Origin: a virus
IMG/VR virus record: IMGVR_UViG_3300037278_000290
Coordinates: 1 to 22,366 of that record
DNA length: 22,366 nt
Strand: one strand, 5' to 3'
The translations under genes and the position numbers were made by a program. The notes below the pieces were generated by a model that was not told where the DNA came from, did no database searches, and saw nothing but the letters and a program-made list of their open reading frames with translations. Below, in pieces: positions 11,850 to 19,259 of this stretch. Every line of letters begins with the position of its first letter. Within the stretch, counting starts at the first letter, position 1.

Positions 11850-12386
11850 TTAGTTGTTGTCGAACACCTTCTGTACCTGCGCGATGCGTTCATCGCTTGA
11901 AGCGCAATCCAATGCATTCTTTGTTTGCAGCCATCCAATCACATCTTTATGCTTTGACTTGGGAATTTCCCCCGCGAGTTTCGCCAAAGACTTGATTGCG
12001 TGTTCTTGAATGGGTTTAACTTCGTGGAATACTTGCCGAGCGTAGCTCAGAGTTGAAGACTTCCATTCAACCCCACGACTACGCCATACACTCGCAACTC
12101 TTTCGTCTTCCGCTGCCTCTTTCATCTTACCGATGATAAAGAGTTCAGCGGAAGACGCAGAAGGATACTCTTTCGCCAAAGACTCAATTTCTTTGGCCTT
12201 ATACCGCACACTCAACAGTCCACTCAAGTATCCAATCTCAATCTCATTGAATACACTTAGTAGATTGAACACCGTAGCATCCTTCGAGGATGCAACCGCA
12301 TCCTTCGATGATACGATTGATACTGTTGACTGAGGTACACTCACGTTAGCCGATGCTAACGCATCTTTCAATGTTCCGTTTGACAT
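11850..12386 (-). CDS. Unknown 178-aa helical protein
   Basis: 178 aa from the ATG at 12384-12386 with GAGGAG upstream. The longer in-frame extension lies within the leader inverted repeat and is rejected. The N-terminus is Ser/Val-rich with two SSKDA repeats (about 25-38). The rest is helical and charged: FNEIEIGYLSGLLSVRYKAK, ELFIIGKMKEAAEDERVASV, HEVKPIQEHAIKSLAKLAGE, KHKDVIGWLQTKNALD. It is the first leftward gene from the strand-switch region and so could be an early regulator, but no DNA-binding motif is clear. Confidence 0.6.
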   Translation of the reverse strand: MSNGTLKDALASANVSVPQSTVSIVSSKDAVASSKDATVFNLLSVFNEIEIGYLSGLLSVRYKAKEIESLAKEYPSASSAELFIIGKMKEAAEDERVASVWRSRGVEWKSSTLSYARQVFHEVKPIQEHAIKSLAKLAGEIPKSKHKDVIGWLQTKNALDCASSDERIAQVQKVFDNN

Positions 12387-12403
12387 GATATTCTCCTCTT
12401 GCA

Positions 12404-12510
12404 TATGGGCAAGGATGGACCTAACAGGCGATACAGCTATCCACACGAATGGGCACGTCTAATATTACCGTGCATGGTATCTTTATCTGTTAGGTCCATC
12501 CTCACCCATA
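12404..12510. repeat. Long inverted repeat in the 5' leader of the 178-aa gene
   Basis: Arms 12404-12427 and 12487-12510 are complementary at 22 of 24 positions (core AGGATGGACCTAACAG). They enclose 59 nt that contains a further GCACG/CGTGC pair. One arm ends about 17 nt from the ATG, just before the SD, so the leader RNA of the 178-aa gene would carry a stem of about 24 bp at its ribosome-binding site. Confidence 0.8.
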
Positions 12511-12520
12511 GGTAAGGAAC

Positions 12521-12707
12521 AAACGTCGTGAGACGTTTATAGGTGTCACGCCAACCAAGTGTCATACACCGTTGGCTCTTTCGATTGTCAAAGTACCCTA
12601 TGCTCTACTTAACCATTACTGGTATCAGGAGTCATATCACCTAAGTGATGCCGGGAGTTTCTTTCGTCTCTCTCGACTGAATTAATCATACCATGAATTG
12701 AGTCGAG
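12521..12707. ncRNA. Possible structured RNA: hairpin, pseudoknot and stem pairs
   Basis: Several pairings lie in series. AAACGTC-GTGA-GACGTTT (12521-12538) has a GNRA loop on the plus strand. GGTGT/ACACC (12542-12546, 12566-12570) interleaves with GCCAAC/GTTGGC (12550-12555, 12571-12576) as an H-type pseudoknot. AAGTA/TACTT and ATCAC-CTAA-GTGAT follow. CTCGACT/AGTCGAG (12672-12678, 12701-12707) closes the set. No coding frame is convincing. The strand is uncertain: it could be the long leader of the leftward gene or a separate rightward RNA. No known ribozyme or riboswitch was recognised. Confidence 0.4.
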
Positions 12708-12729
12708 CGCAACAACTATTTTGAAAAAG

Positions 12730-12738
12730 TTTTCCACA
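12730..12738 (+). promoter_or_regulatory. DnaA-box-like site
   Basis: TTTTCCACA differs from the DnaA box TTATCCACA at one position. It lies in the gene-free strand-switch region beside hairpins and iteron-like repeats. A single site of this kind is weak evidence. Confidence 0.3.
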
Positions 12739-12760
12739 GCTATGTAGCATACTACATAGC
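12739..12760. terminator. 9-bp perfect hairpin
   Basis: GCTATGTAG and CTACATAGC flank a 4-nt loop. On the minus strand it is followed within ten bases by CTTTTTC, so it could stop leftward RNA. On the plus strand a CCCCTCCGGGG stem follows. Confidence 0.4.
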
Positions 12761-12777
12761 CCCTCCGGGGCGCTACG

Positions 12778-12853
12778 TAACTCATACGACTAACTACACT
12801 GAGTTACTAACTCATAACTCCAACTGACTTAGTAACTCCCTAACTCATAACTC
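12778..12853. repeat. TAACTC iteron-like array
   Basis: TAACTC occurs at 12778, 12808, 12815, 12833, 12841 and 12848, with one inverted GAGTTA at 12801. CTAACTCATAACTCC is repeated exactly at 12807-12821 and 12840-12854. It is likely a protein-binding array or a product of local duplication. Confidence 0.6.
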
Positions 12854-12941
12854 CTGATAAGTGGAGGGTACCCTTCTTAAAAAATCGAATCACGCATAAT
12901 TTGCTGGGGACTCAGCTTACAATTTTTTGGTAAATTTCACT

Positions 12942-12971
12942 TTATAGGTTATATTAAGAAATTAATATAAT
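12942..12971 (+). promoter_or_regulatory. Candidate rightward promoter for the packaging/head operon
   Basis: A perfect -10 TATAAT at 12966-12971 lies in AT-rich DNA. The -35 (TTATAG at 18 nt spacing, or TTTATA at 19) is weak. An alternative upstream pair is TTGGTA-17-TATATT. It lies about 175 nt before the first plus-strand gene. A phage late activator may be needed. Confidence 0.4.
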
Positions 12972-12972
12972 C

Positions 12973-13026
12973 AAATGCGTCAACTGAGTCAAATGCGTCA
13001 ATTGAGTCAAATGCGTCAACTGAGTT
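12973..13026. repeat. Three 18-bp tandem repeats
   Basis: Units at 12973-12990, 12991-13008 and 13009-13026 read AAATGCGTCAACTGAGTC with one or two changes. They start right after the -10 of the candidate promoter. The core GACTCAGTTGACGCA on the other strand is identical to 7095-7109. Confidence 0.9.
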
Positions 13027-13043
13027 AGGCCCCGCAGGGGCGC

Positions 13044-13089
13044 GGGGTATGACAGTGAGTTTTTAGGGATAAAGGGTGTCATACTCCCC
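13044..13089. promoter_or_regulatory. Operator-like inverted repeat in the leader of the first plus-strand gene
   Basis: GTATGACA (13047-13054) and TGTCATAC (13077-13084) are perfect inverted repeats, extended by GGG and CCCC outside. A GCTTGC/GCAAGC stem follows at about 13098-13121. It could be a repressor site or an RNA leader structure. Confidence 0.45.
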
Positions 13090-13146
13090 CTAAAAGGCTT
13101 GCGCCCCTTCTCAAGCAAGCGTATTCTTATATCAGAGGACACTCTT

Positions 13147-13317
13147 ATGTCATTTCAAACTAAAGACCCTTCGCCTCGTGAGATTAAAAGCACCCCTATC
13201 GGGCGGGCGTTCCTCAAACACTTTGAGGAGTTTAAAGATGTGTTTAAGAGCGGTCCTATAAATGAGCCTGATTTTAATCCAGATGAAATCCTCGCTCCGC
13301 GAGAGGAGGCAGCTTAA
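13147..13317 (+). CDS. Small protein preceding the terminase small subunit
   Basis: 56 aa from the ATG at 13147 with AGAGGA upstream; a TTG extension in the leader is unlikely. The sequence is polar, with PSPREIKSTPIGRAFLKHFE, a helical FKDVFKSG and an acidic tail ending PREEAA. The stop at 13317 abuts the next ATG, so it is coupled to the terminase genes. No family was recognised. Confidence 0.6.
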   Translation: MSFQTKDPSPREIKSTPIGRAFLKHFEEFKDVFKSGPINEPDFNPDEILAPREEAA

Positions 13318-14007
13318 ATGCCCAATCCTCACTACGGTGCATCTATAACTGCGAAGGGGGGCATAAGTTCGCGCCCAGCCAAAGGTTCGAATTTTAAACG
13401 CATGGCGCTTATTGAAAAGCTCGTGCGTTTAGACATGGGTATCGCCACCTCTGGTATCTTTGTCCCAGATGAAGATATAGCCCGAATGATCGGGCGCTCT
13501 AAGCAACTTGTTGTAGTAGCTCGCCGGGGTGTAGAGTATCTTCGTTTAAGAACTCAAATCGCTACAGGCGTAGCCCTCGGTAATGACCAAACTGCAAAAG
13601 ATCTTAAAAACTATCGGCTGCTCCAATTCAAGGAGATGCTCCCAGACGCGCTTAAAGCTATTGCTGATGAGATGACTCGTCCGGCGGTGACTTTAGCTGA
13701 GCGTAAGTTTAAGGTAGAACTTGTCCGAGACTTCCTTGACCGTGAAGGTACGTACCCCAAAATCTCTCGCACAGACTCTCACTTAAAGATCGAGCACAAC
13801 TATCACGAAGCTGATCAAGTTGCTGAAGACCTTCTAGCTGCACTAGATGCCCCCTCAGCGCAGTCTCAAAGCCTAACTGATCGCGCCAATTCTGTACTTA
13901 AAGCTAACCAAAGCTTCTCTCAAAGCGAAAGCCTAACAAGCGATAAACAAGAAGAAGCTCTTAAAACTTTAGAGAACCTTCAAATCGAGGGTGCTCCAGT
14001 TAACTAA
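13318..14007 (+). CDS. Putative terminase small subunit
   Basis: 229 aa with GAGGAGG upstream. Residues about 50-75 (VPDEDIARMIGRSKQLVVVARRG) have a helix-turn-helix pattern: an I-A-x-x-I-G helix, a turn, then a recognition helix. A helical region follows (about 95-150, with ERKFKVELVRDFLDREG) that would form the oligomer. The C-terminus is Ser/Gln-rich. The small subunit binds the packaging start site and delivers DNA to the large subunit. The call rests on the HTH and the position directly before the large subunit. Confidence 0.6.
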   Translation: MPNPHYGASITAKGGISSRPAKGSNFKRMALIEKLVRLDMGIATSGIFVPDEDIARMIGRSKQLVVVARRGVEYLRLRTQIATGVALGNDQTAKDLKNYRLLQFKEMLPDALKAIADEMTRPAVTLAERKFKVELVRDFLDREGTYPKISRTDSHLKIEHNYHEADQVAEDLLAALDAPSAQSQSLTDRANSVLKANQSFSQSESLTSDKQEEALKTLENLQIEGAPVN

Positions 14008-14072
14008 GAGGCGCGGCCCCGCCGCAACAGGTTGGGATTGCATCAGTTTTAAAGCAGCTAGTGTGATTTAGA

Positions 14073-15965
14073 ATGTTAATTCAAACTTCAACTCGTGTTG
14101 AAGAACAAGCGATTCGTGACGCGATGGCAGCGGCGATGAACGCAAAGATGGAGGCTTCTCAAACAGGGAGCCTCCATGTTCCACGTGCGGAGATTTTAAA
14201 CTACAAACTTATCCCAACTTCCGGCCTTCCAGATGCGAGGAAACCCTTAGCTCATAAGGTCAATTCCCTAATTGATATGTTCTACTTCGCAACTGTAACC
14301 CTTGGACGCACTCGCCTCCAACGAGGGCCGGATTATCAATATAAACTTCATTACCAAATGTGCCTTACAGTGATGAAGGATGGGCTTAAAGAAGTAATTG
14401 AGATTCCGAGGGATCACTTCAAAAGTGAAGTATATAGTGTAATTTTCCCCATGTGGCGCGCCCTCCCTTTTGGCCCTAAAGAGGAAGACCTCTTCACTCG
14501 TTTAAAGTATTCTGATCTCTTTATTGAATGGATGAAACGCACTCACTCCCAAGACATTCGTATCTTAGTAGTGTCGGAGACTATTAAAAATGCAATCAAA
14601 CTTGGCACACGTATTAGTAATCATTACGTCAATGGGAAGATGTTCCGTGATTTATTTCCTGAGATTCTTCCTTCAGCAAGTGAAACCTGGACCGCTGATT
14701 CCTTACATCAAAAGCGTACTGCGGCAGGAAGTGGTCAAGGTGAAGGCACCTTTGATTTCATCGGTGTAGGGGCTGCACTCCAATCTCGTCACTATAACCT
14801 CATCATCCAAGATGATCTAGTAGGTAAAGATGCCATCCAAACTGATTCGATTATGCAAAGCACGATTGAGTATCATCAGTTATTGGTTGGTGCCACAGAT
14901 TCAGATCCCAATAATCCTAATCGGGATTTTGATGAGATTGTTGTGGGTAACCGTTGGAGCCATAAAGACCTCAATTCTTACATTCGAGATAATGAGTCTT
15001 ACTTTGGCTTTACTACTCACTCCGCTCTTGGTGGGTGCTGCAATCTGCATCCTTTTGGGACTCCCATCTTCCCTGAAGAAATGGGAATGAATAAACTTCT
15101 TCAATGGAAGCGAAGACTTGGCACTTACTTTTTTACTTGTCAGTTTTTAAATTCCCCTATTGATCCATCTAAAGCTAAATTCAACATGAGCGACTTTCGC
15201 TTCTTCCACTTTGAAAACACAACAGGAGTTCTCACATCCCCAAAAGGAGGATATTCCAAACTAGATATAATACATAAAGTTGAAAACGGTAAACCGCAGC
15301 AGGTTAGGACAGTTATCCGGCACCATGTAGTAGATGGTGACGTAGAAAAAGATGTGTTTCCTCGGCATCTTGATAGATATATGGTCGTTGATCCTAATCA
15401 CTCTGGTCAACATAAAACTCTAGGTGGAGGTCGCTGCCGCCATGCTATAATAGTAAGCGGTGTCCAGCGTGATCCTCGTAGAGTATATCTCCTAGAAACC
15501 TGGGCCAAAGCCTCACTTATCGGTGACTTCATCAACCAGATGTTTAAAATGGCAATTAAGTGGAAGATCTCCACTATTCATGTAGAGGCAGTAGCTGCGC
15601 AAAAGTATCTCCTGTATCACTTGGAGTATTTCATCAACGAGCACCGCCTCGACATGCCTGAGATAGCTAATATAAAAATCGAACCCCTTAAAACCCCGCA
15701 AAGCGCCAATTCTAAACTTGAGCGTATAGATAACACCATACCCATAGTTGAGCGCGGAGAGGTTTGGCTTGATTCACGAGCTTCTCAAGACTTTAGAGAC
15801 GAAGCTGAAGCATACGGACAGAAAAAAGGTCTTATCGACCTTCTTGATGTTTTTGGCTACGGACCTCAAGTTTGGAAATTTGACACCATCTCCGAGGATG
15901 AGGTTAACTCATTCCTAAATCAGCGTCTTGCTAAATATAAACGCGGCATAGCTTCTGTTGCATAA
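14073..15965 (+). CDS. Terminase large subunit
   Basis: 630 aa. The ATPase domain has a deviant Walker A EIPRDHFKSEV (residues 110-120) of the R-x-H-x-K-S type and Walker B YNLIIQDDLV (D247-D248). The RNase H-like nuclease domain has MVVDP (D440), IHVEAV (E505) and a late Asp in LLDVFGYG (D592). It packages DNA into the prohead through the portal and cuts the concatemer. The ATG is the first after an in-frame stop. The SD is poor, so a slightly later start is possible. A GCGG/CCGC hairpin lies in the 65-nt gap before it. Confidence 0.92.
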   Translation: MLIQTSTRVEEQAIRDAMAAAMNAKMEASQTGSLHVPRAEILNYKLIPTSGLPDARKPLAHKVNSLIDMFYFATVTLGRTRLQRGPDYQYKLHYQMCLTVMKDGLKEVIEIPRDHFKSEVYSVIFPMWRALPFGPKEEDLFTRLKYSDLFIEWMKRTHSQDIRILVVSETIKNAIKLGTRISNHYVNGKMFRDLFPEILPSASETWTADSLHQKRTAAGSGQGEGTFDFIGVGAALQSRHYNLIIQDDLVGKDAIQTDSIMQSTIEYHQLLVGATDSDPNNPNRDFDEIVVGNRWSHKDLNSYIRDNESYFGFTTHSALGGCCNLHPFGTPIFPEEMGMNKLLQWKRRLGTYFFTCQFLNSPIDPSKAKFNMSDFRFFHFENTTGVLTSPKGGYSKLDIIHKVENGKPQQVRTVIRHHVVDGDVEKDVFPRHLDRYMVVDPNHSGQHKTLGGGRCRHAIIVSGVQRDPRRVYLLETWAKASLIGDFINQMFKMAIKWKISTIHVEAVAAQKYLLYHLEYFINEHRLDMPEIANIKIEPLKTPQSANSKLERIDNTIPIVERGEVWLDSRASQDFRDEAEAYGQKKGLIDLLDVFGYGPQVWKFDTISEDEVNSFLNQRLAKYKRGIASVA

Positions 15966-15987
15966 CCCATAAAAATAGGAGCATTAA

Positions 15988-16215
15988 GTGGCGCAAACTC
16001 AATCAGAATCTATGAAACAGGCGGTGGACAAGATGTATAAAGATCTATATCTTACCGAAGGTAGAGATAACCCTTCCATCGTTACGAGGATGGCGCTGAT
16101 AGAAGAACAACAAATTCGTATAAGTGCGAATCTAACCTGGCTTATGCGAGCAGTAATCGGAGAAGTCCTACTCGTATCTGGGGAGATTGTTCTAAGACTT
16201 CTCAAATTGTTCTAA
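15988..16215 (+). CDS. Small membrane-anchored protein, XhlA-like layout
   Basis: 75 aa from a GTG start with AGGAG six bases upstream. A polar coiled-coil N-terminus (SMKQAVDKMYKDLYL, RMALIEEQQIRISANLTWLM) is followed by a C-terminal hydrophobic helix (AVIGEVLLVSGEIVLRLLKLF). This coiled coil plus tail anchor resembles phage hemolysin XhlA-type or holin-accessory proteins. The anchor carries Glu residues, unusual for a simple transmembrane helix. Function is inferred from layout only. Confidence 0.5.
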   Translation: MAQTQSESMKQAVDKMYKDLYLTEGRDNPSIVTRMALIEEQQIRISANLTWLMRAVIGEVLLVSGEIVLRLLKLF

Positions 16216-16269
16216 GTGTCTGCGGCGAATGCAGAGCACTCAAAGATTCAAAAAGCGCGAGGTAATTAA

Positions 16270-16590
16270 ATGAATCTAAGTTTCCTAACAACACCTACCG
16301 CACAAACAGTAGAAACCACTTGGATATGTATGCTAGTGGCTTCAGCTTTTGTGCAATCTTTGCCTACACCGGCGGAAATTCCGGGGGTATGGTACAAGGC
16401 CCTATATAACTTTCTTAATGTTATTGTGCAAGACCTCAAGTCTTTTGTCAAAACTCCGACCTTCGCAACGACTACCTCAAGTTCCGCGGTCACTACAGTA
16501 CTCCCATCAGGGTCAATTGAAACTGTTAACACAGATGCTACAGCAACCTCAACCAGCGGCAGTGCCACAACCCCCAAAACTGGAGTTTAA
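16270..16590 (+). CDS. Small phage protein with one hydrophobic helix
   Basis: 106 aa with GAGGT upstream. Residues about 15-32 (VETTWICMLVASAFVQSLPT) are hydrophobic and may span the membrane. They are followed by the P-x-P-x-x-x-x-x-x-W-Y-K-A-L-Y-N-F-L-N pattern often seen in small cassette proteins of phage late operons. The C-terminal half is a Thr/Ser-rich tail, probably disordered. A holin-like role is possible but unsupported by a lysis gene in the window. Confidence 0.55.
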   Translation: MNLSFLTTPTAQTVETTWICMLVASAFVQSLPTPAEIPGVWYKALYNFLNVIVQDLKSFVKTPTFATTTSSSAVTTVLPSGSIETVNTDATATSTSGSATTPKTGV

Positions 16591-16591
16591 A

Positions 16592-16870
16592 ATGGCAAAT
16601 GCACAGATTACTACGAAAACGGGAAATGTGATTGAAGTGGCTTTTGAGGATATTCTTCATTGGCTTGTTAAAGCACAGAACCTTACCCTTAAAGGACCGG
16701 CGATTATTGCAGCGGTTACGGCTATCCTCAGTGCGGTGGATAAGGTTGTAGTTGATGCGTCTCTTGATGTAGCAGCGCCTGCGGATCTAATCAATATCCC
16801 TATGGATGTGCAGCAGCTTCAAGATGTTAAAGCTGTGTGGGCGGATATTAAGGCGCTTTTTAAAATTTAA
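16592..16870 (+). CDS. Small unknown protein
   Basis: 92 aa from the ATG at 16592, with TGGAG upstream and one base after the preceding stop. A longer frame through the previous gene is rejected. N-terminal strands (AQITTKTGNVIEVAFED) lead to a helix (ILHWLVKAQN). A hydrophobic Ala/Ile helix follows (GPAIIAAVTAILSAVDKVVV), then an acidic helical tail (LQDVKAVWADIKALF). No family was recognised. It is co-transcribed between the terminase and the portal. Confidence 0.6.
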   Translation: MANAQITTKTGNVIEVAFEDILHWLVKAQNLTLKGPAIIAAVTAILSAVDKVVVDASLDVAAPADLINIPMDVQQLQDVKAVWADIKALFKI

Positions 16871-16912
16871 GTGCAGCGAAGCTGCGTGCCCTACACACCT
16901 GAAGGAACTGCG

Positions 16913-17089
16913 ATGATCTTAGATATTCATGAGACCCCTGAAGGCGCGTTTTCTAAACCTGGATTTAATCAATGGGATGGGGATGAGGAATTTACATCTT
17001 TTCGATTGATTTATAAATCTGAGGGTACTAGTTGGTATTTTAGAATTCGCAATTTAATACAACCAAAATACATTTTTGAGTGGGATTAA
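16913..17089 (+). CDS. Small unknown protein upstream of the portal
   Basis: 58 aa from the ATG at 16913 with GAAGGA upstream. A GTG at 16871 would add 14 poor residues. Aromatic-rich and strand-like (FRLIYKSEGTSWYFRIRN, KYIFEWD), it looks like a small beta fold. It lies three bases before the portal gene. No family was recognised. Confidence 0.5.
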   Translation: MILDIHETPEGAFSKPGFNQWDGDEEFTSFRLIYKSEGTSWYFRIRNLIQPKYIFEWD

Positions 17090-17092
17090 AAA

Positions 17093-19057
17093 ATGCCCTT
17101 TCCAGCGCCAGCGAAAGTAGAAGCCTCGAAACTCTTCTCTTCAGATGATTTGGAGAGACTTGAGGCTTTTATTAAAGACAATGTAAAAAGCATTAACTCA
17201 AAGCTGGAGAGCTATCGCTCGAAAAAGCTTCCTGAGTATGTGCGACTTTATAAAGGTAAGCCGAAGAATGATGAAGTGGATTTTCCTTGGCCTGGGGCAG
17301 CGAATTTAATCATACAATTGATCGGCACATTCTGTGATGAACTTCTCTCCAGAGTGATGGCGATTTATATGTATGACCCGCTTTGGAAGATTGAGATTTC
17401 GGGAGATAACTCGGATCAAACAGGAGAAGATCAGAGGAAAATCTTAGAGAAGTTTCTAATGGATGAAGCGTATGATCCTTCCTCTCTTAATCTCTATCCC
17501 GTAGAGCAGGCGTGGTTTAATTCGGCCATCAAGTATGGAAACGGTATCATGGAGTTCCCCTGGGAGTATGATGTAGAGCAGATTTATAACTTCACCGGAG
17601 GGGGAACTTCTGATGAGGCGGAAGTACAGTTTGAGTTCAAAGATGTAGTCAAGCGAGATGGCCCCCATCCAAGGCTTGTGCCGTTAAATAAGTTCGGTAT
17701 TGATCCCTCGATTACGAACCTTTGTGATGCGAACTTTTTTTATACCATCGAGACTCTTGATTACTGGCAGGTTGAAGATTTGTCCCACCGCTCTAAGCTT
17801 TATGCTGATCTTGATGATAAAGTGCTAGAGGAGATACTTGATAATCCTGATAGAACTGAAGCTGATGAAATGCAGCGGGAAGTGCTTCAAGCTCTTTCAA
17901 TGAGTAATGGGGATGATTTTAGGGGGAACAGGGAGTATGACTTCTACACCTGCTATCTCAAGTTCCAAATAGGTTCAAAACGCTATTCTCTTATCTCTCG
18001 CTATCATCATAAAACTAAGAAAGTGCTTTTTACCATCTTTAATTTTTATCCTGAAAATGCCTTTCCAGTTGAAGATGTAAAGCTTACTCAAGATGAAGAA
18101 TCCTACTTCGTCCAGGGTTATGCACAAATGCTTCGCTCTTATCAGAAAGAAGTATCTCAAAACTCAAACTGGCGCACAAATAATAGAAACATGGCTATGC
18201 TTGGGGTGTGGAGAGTAGATCCCGGCTCCAAACTAAGTTCTGTGCTACAAATGTACCCCGGTGTTATGGCTCCAGCGAAAGATGGAGAAATTGAACTAAT
18301 TAAAGCCGGCTCCGATGTAGGCACCAACCCCGCGGATGACCAGTTTATCTGCGCTTTAGCCAAGGAGCGAGCTGGTATAGACCCATCCATAGGAGGAACC
18401 GGCGGTGGTCTGGTCAATAATAAGCGAGGTATCTATTCCGCATCTGGAACTTCGATGGTACTCATACAGCAGAACAACCGCAATAATCTGCGTATGTCGG
18501 ACATGCGATCGGGTCATGTACGTATTGGGATTAAACTTTTAAATATGTGGAGCACTTTTGGGGTAGGGGATAAGATAAGGAAGTATGGGGATAAGGCAGA
18601 GACGCTTAAAGATGCGCTTATTGCTTATACAAAGAAACAACTCGGCTTCCGCCTACGTCCTACTACAGCTTCTAATAACAAAGAACTCGATCGGCAGAAT
18701 GACATACTTTTGAGTGGCAAATTAGACGCAAGTGGCCAGATGATTGCGCAAATAGTCCAAGCCCTAGGTATGAACAAGGGCGCTATGTACACCGAACAAC
18801 CTGCCCTCGCTAAGTATTATGAAGACTACATCACTGCTATAGTCGCCCTCGATCGAACTATTGCCGGGAACTTTAACCACCCTGACATGGATAAACTCGT
18901 GGCAATGGTAGATTTCGACTTACTTAAACCAAAACAAAGCGGCGGAGCCGCAGGAGGAGCAAGTGGACAACCTGGGGGAGCTGGTCCCGGAGCTGGACTT
19001 AATCAAGGAACTATACCGACTGGAGGTGTTCAAACCTCTGGCGCTATTCCTCAATAG
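17093..19057 (+). CDS. Portal protein
   Basis: 654 aa. The N-terminal region has FPWPGAANLIIQLIGTF (about 61-77), typical of phage portals whose mature form begins with a 'W-P-G-A-S/A' loop. It is followed by LLSRVMAIYMYDPLWKI and a long alpha/beta body with the LNKFGIDPSI wing segment. Long helices in the last third (LKDALIAYTKKQLGF, ILLSGKLDASGQMIAQIVQA) fit the stem and crown. The last 40 residues are Gly/Ala/Pro-rich and overlap another gene. Portals form a dodecameric ring at one capsid vertex for DNA entry and tail attachment. The length fits. Confidence 0.85.
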   Translation: MPFPAPAKVEASKLFSSDDLERLEAFIKDNVKSINSKLESYRSKKLPEYVRLYKGKPKNDEVDFPWPGAANLIIQLIGTFCDELLSRVMAIYMYDPLWKIEISGDNSDQTGEDQRKILEKFLMDEAYDPSSLNLYPVEQAWFNSAIKYGNGIMEFPWEYDVEQIYNFTGGGTSDEAEVQFEFKDVVKRDGPHPRLVPLNKFGIDPSITNLCDANFFYTIETLDYWQVEDLSHRSKLYADLDDKVLEEILDNPDRTEADEMQREVLQALSMSNGDDFRGNREYDFYTCYLKFQIGSKRYSLISRYHHKTKKVLFTIFNFYPENAFPVEDVKLTQDEESYFVQGYAQMLRSYQKEVSQNSNWRTNNRNMAMLGVWRVDPGSKLSSVLQMYPGVMAPAKDGEIELIKAGSDVGTNPADDQFICALAKERAGIDPSIGGTGGGLVNNKRGIYSASGTSMVLIQQNNRNNLRMSDMRSGHVRIGIKLLNMWSTFGVGDKIRKYGDKAETLKDALIAYTKKQLGFRLRPTTASNNKELDRQNDILLSGKLDASGQMIAQIVQALGMNKGAMYTEQPALAKYYEDYITAIVALDRTIAGNFNHPDMDKLVAMVDFDLLKPKQSGGAAGGASGQPGGAGPGAGLNQGTIPTGGVQTSGAIPQ

Positions 19058-19256
19058 TTTGTATGAAGAAACCCTCAAAGAACTTCTACAGACAGATAAA
19101 GTAAGAGAGAATGAAGAAAAAGTAGCGGTATTACTCTCAAGAATGAATTTGGTAGGTACCCTCAAAGATTTACCTAAAGTGATAACAGATTTAAAAAGTA
19201 ACCTAGAAAAACGAGAAGCGTTTTTAAATCGAAGTCGAGCAGCGCGAGAGGATTAA
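18963..19256 (+). CDS. 97-aa helical protein overlapping the portal 3' end
   Basis: 97 aa from a GTG at 18963 preceded by GGAGGAG at ideal spacing. The first 95 nt overlap the portal gene in a different frame, so the portal's Gly-rich tail and this protein's acidic N-terminus (GELVPELDLIKELYRLEVF) are read from the same DNA. The rest is helical (LYEETLKELLQTDKVRENEE, DLKSNLEKREAFLNRSRA). An alternative TTG just after the portal stop has no SD. It may assist portal or scaffold assembly. No family was recognised. Confidence 0.6.
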   Translation: MDNLGELVPELDLIKELYRLEVFKPLALFLNSLYEETLKELLQTDKVRENEEKVAVLLSRMNLVGTLKDLPKVITDLKSNLEKREAFLNRSRAARED

Positions 19257-19259
19257 GAT

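Noticed and set aside
12387-12710. Group I intron, tmRNA, RNase P RNA or hammerhead ribozyme
   Set aside because: None of the conserved core words of these RNAs was found on either strand, although stems are abundant.
12973-13026. Short regularly spaced repeats resembling a CRISPR array
   Set aside because: The three 18-bp units are directly adjacent with no unique spacers, so this is a tandem repeat.
12954-13142. 62-codon minus-strand frame with repeated 'LTQLTH' peptide
   Set aside because: It is produced by the 18-bp tandem repeats and has no SD; non-coding.
16349-16591. N-terminal extension of the 92-aa gene over the preceding gene
   Set aside because: The extension is out-of-frame reading of the 106-aa gene; the ATG at 16592 has its own SD and follows the preceding stop by one base.
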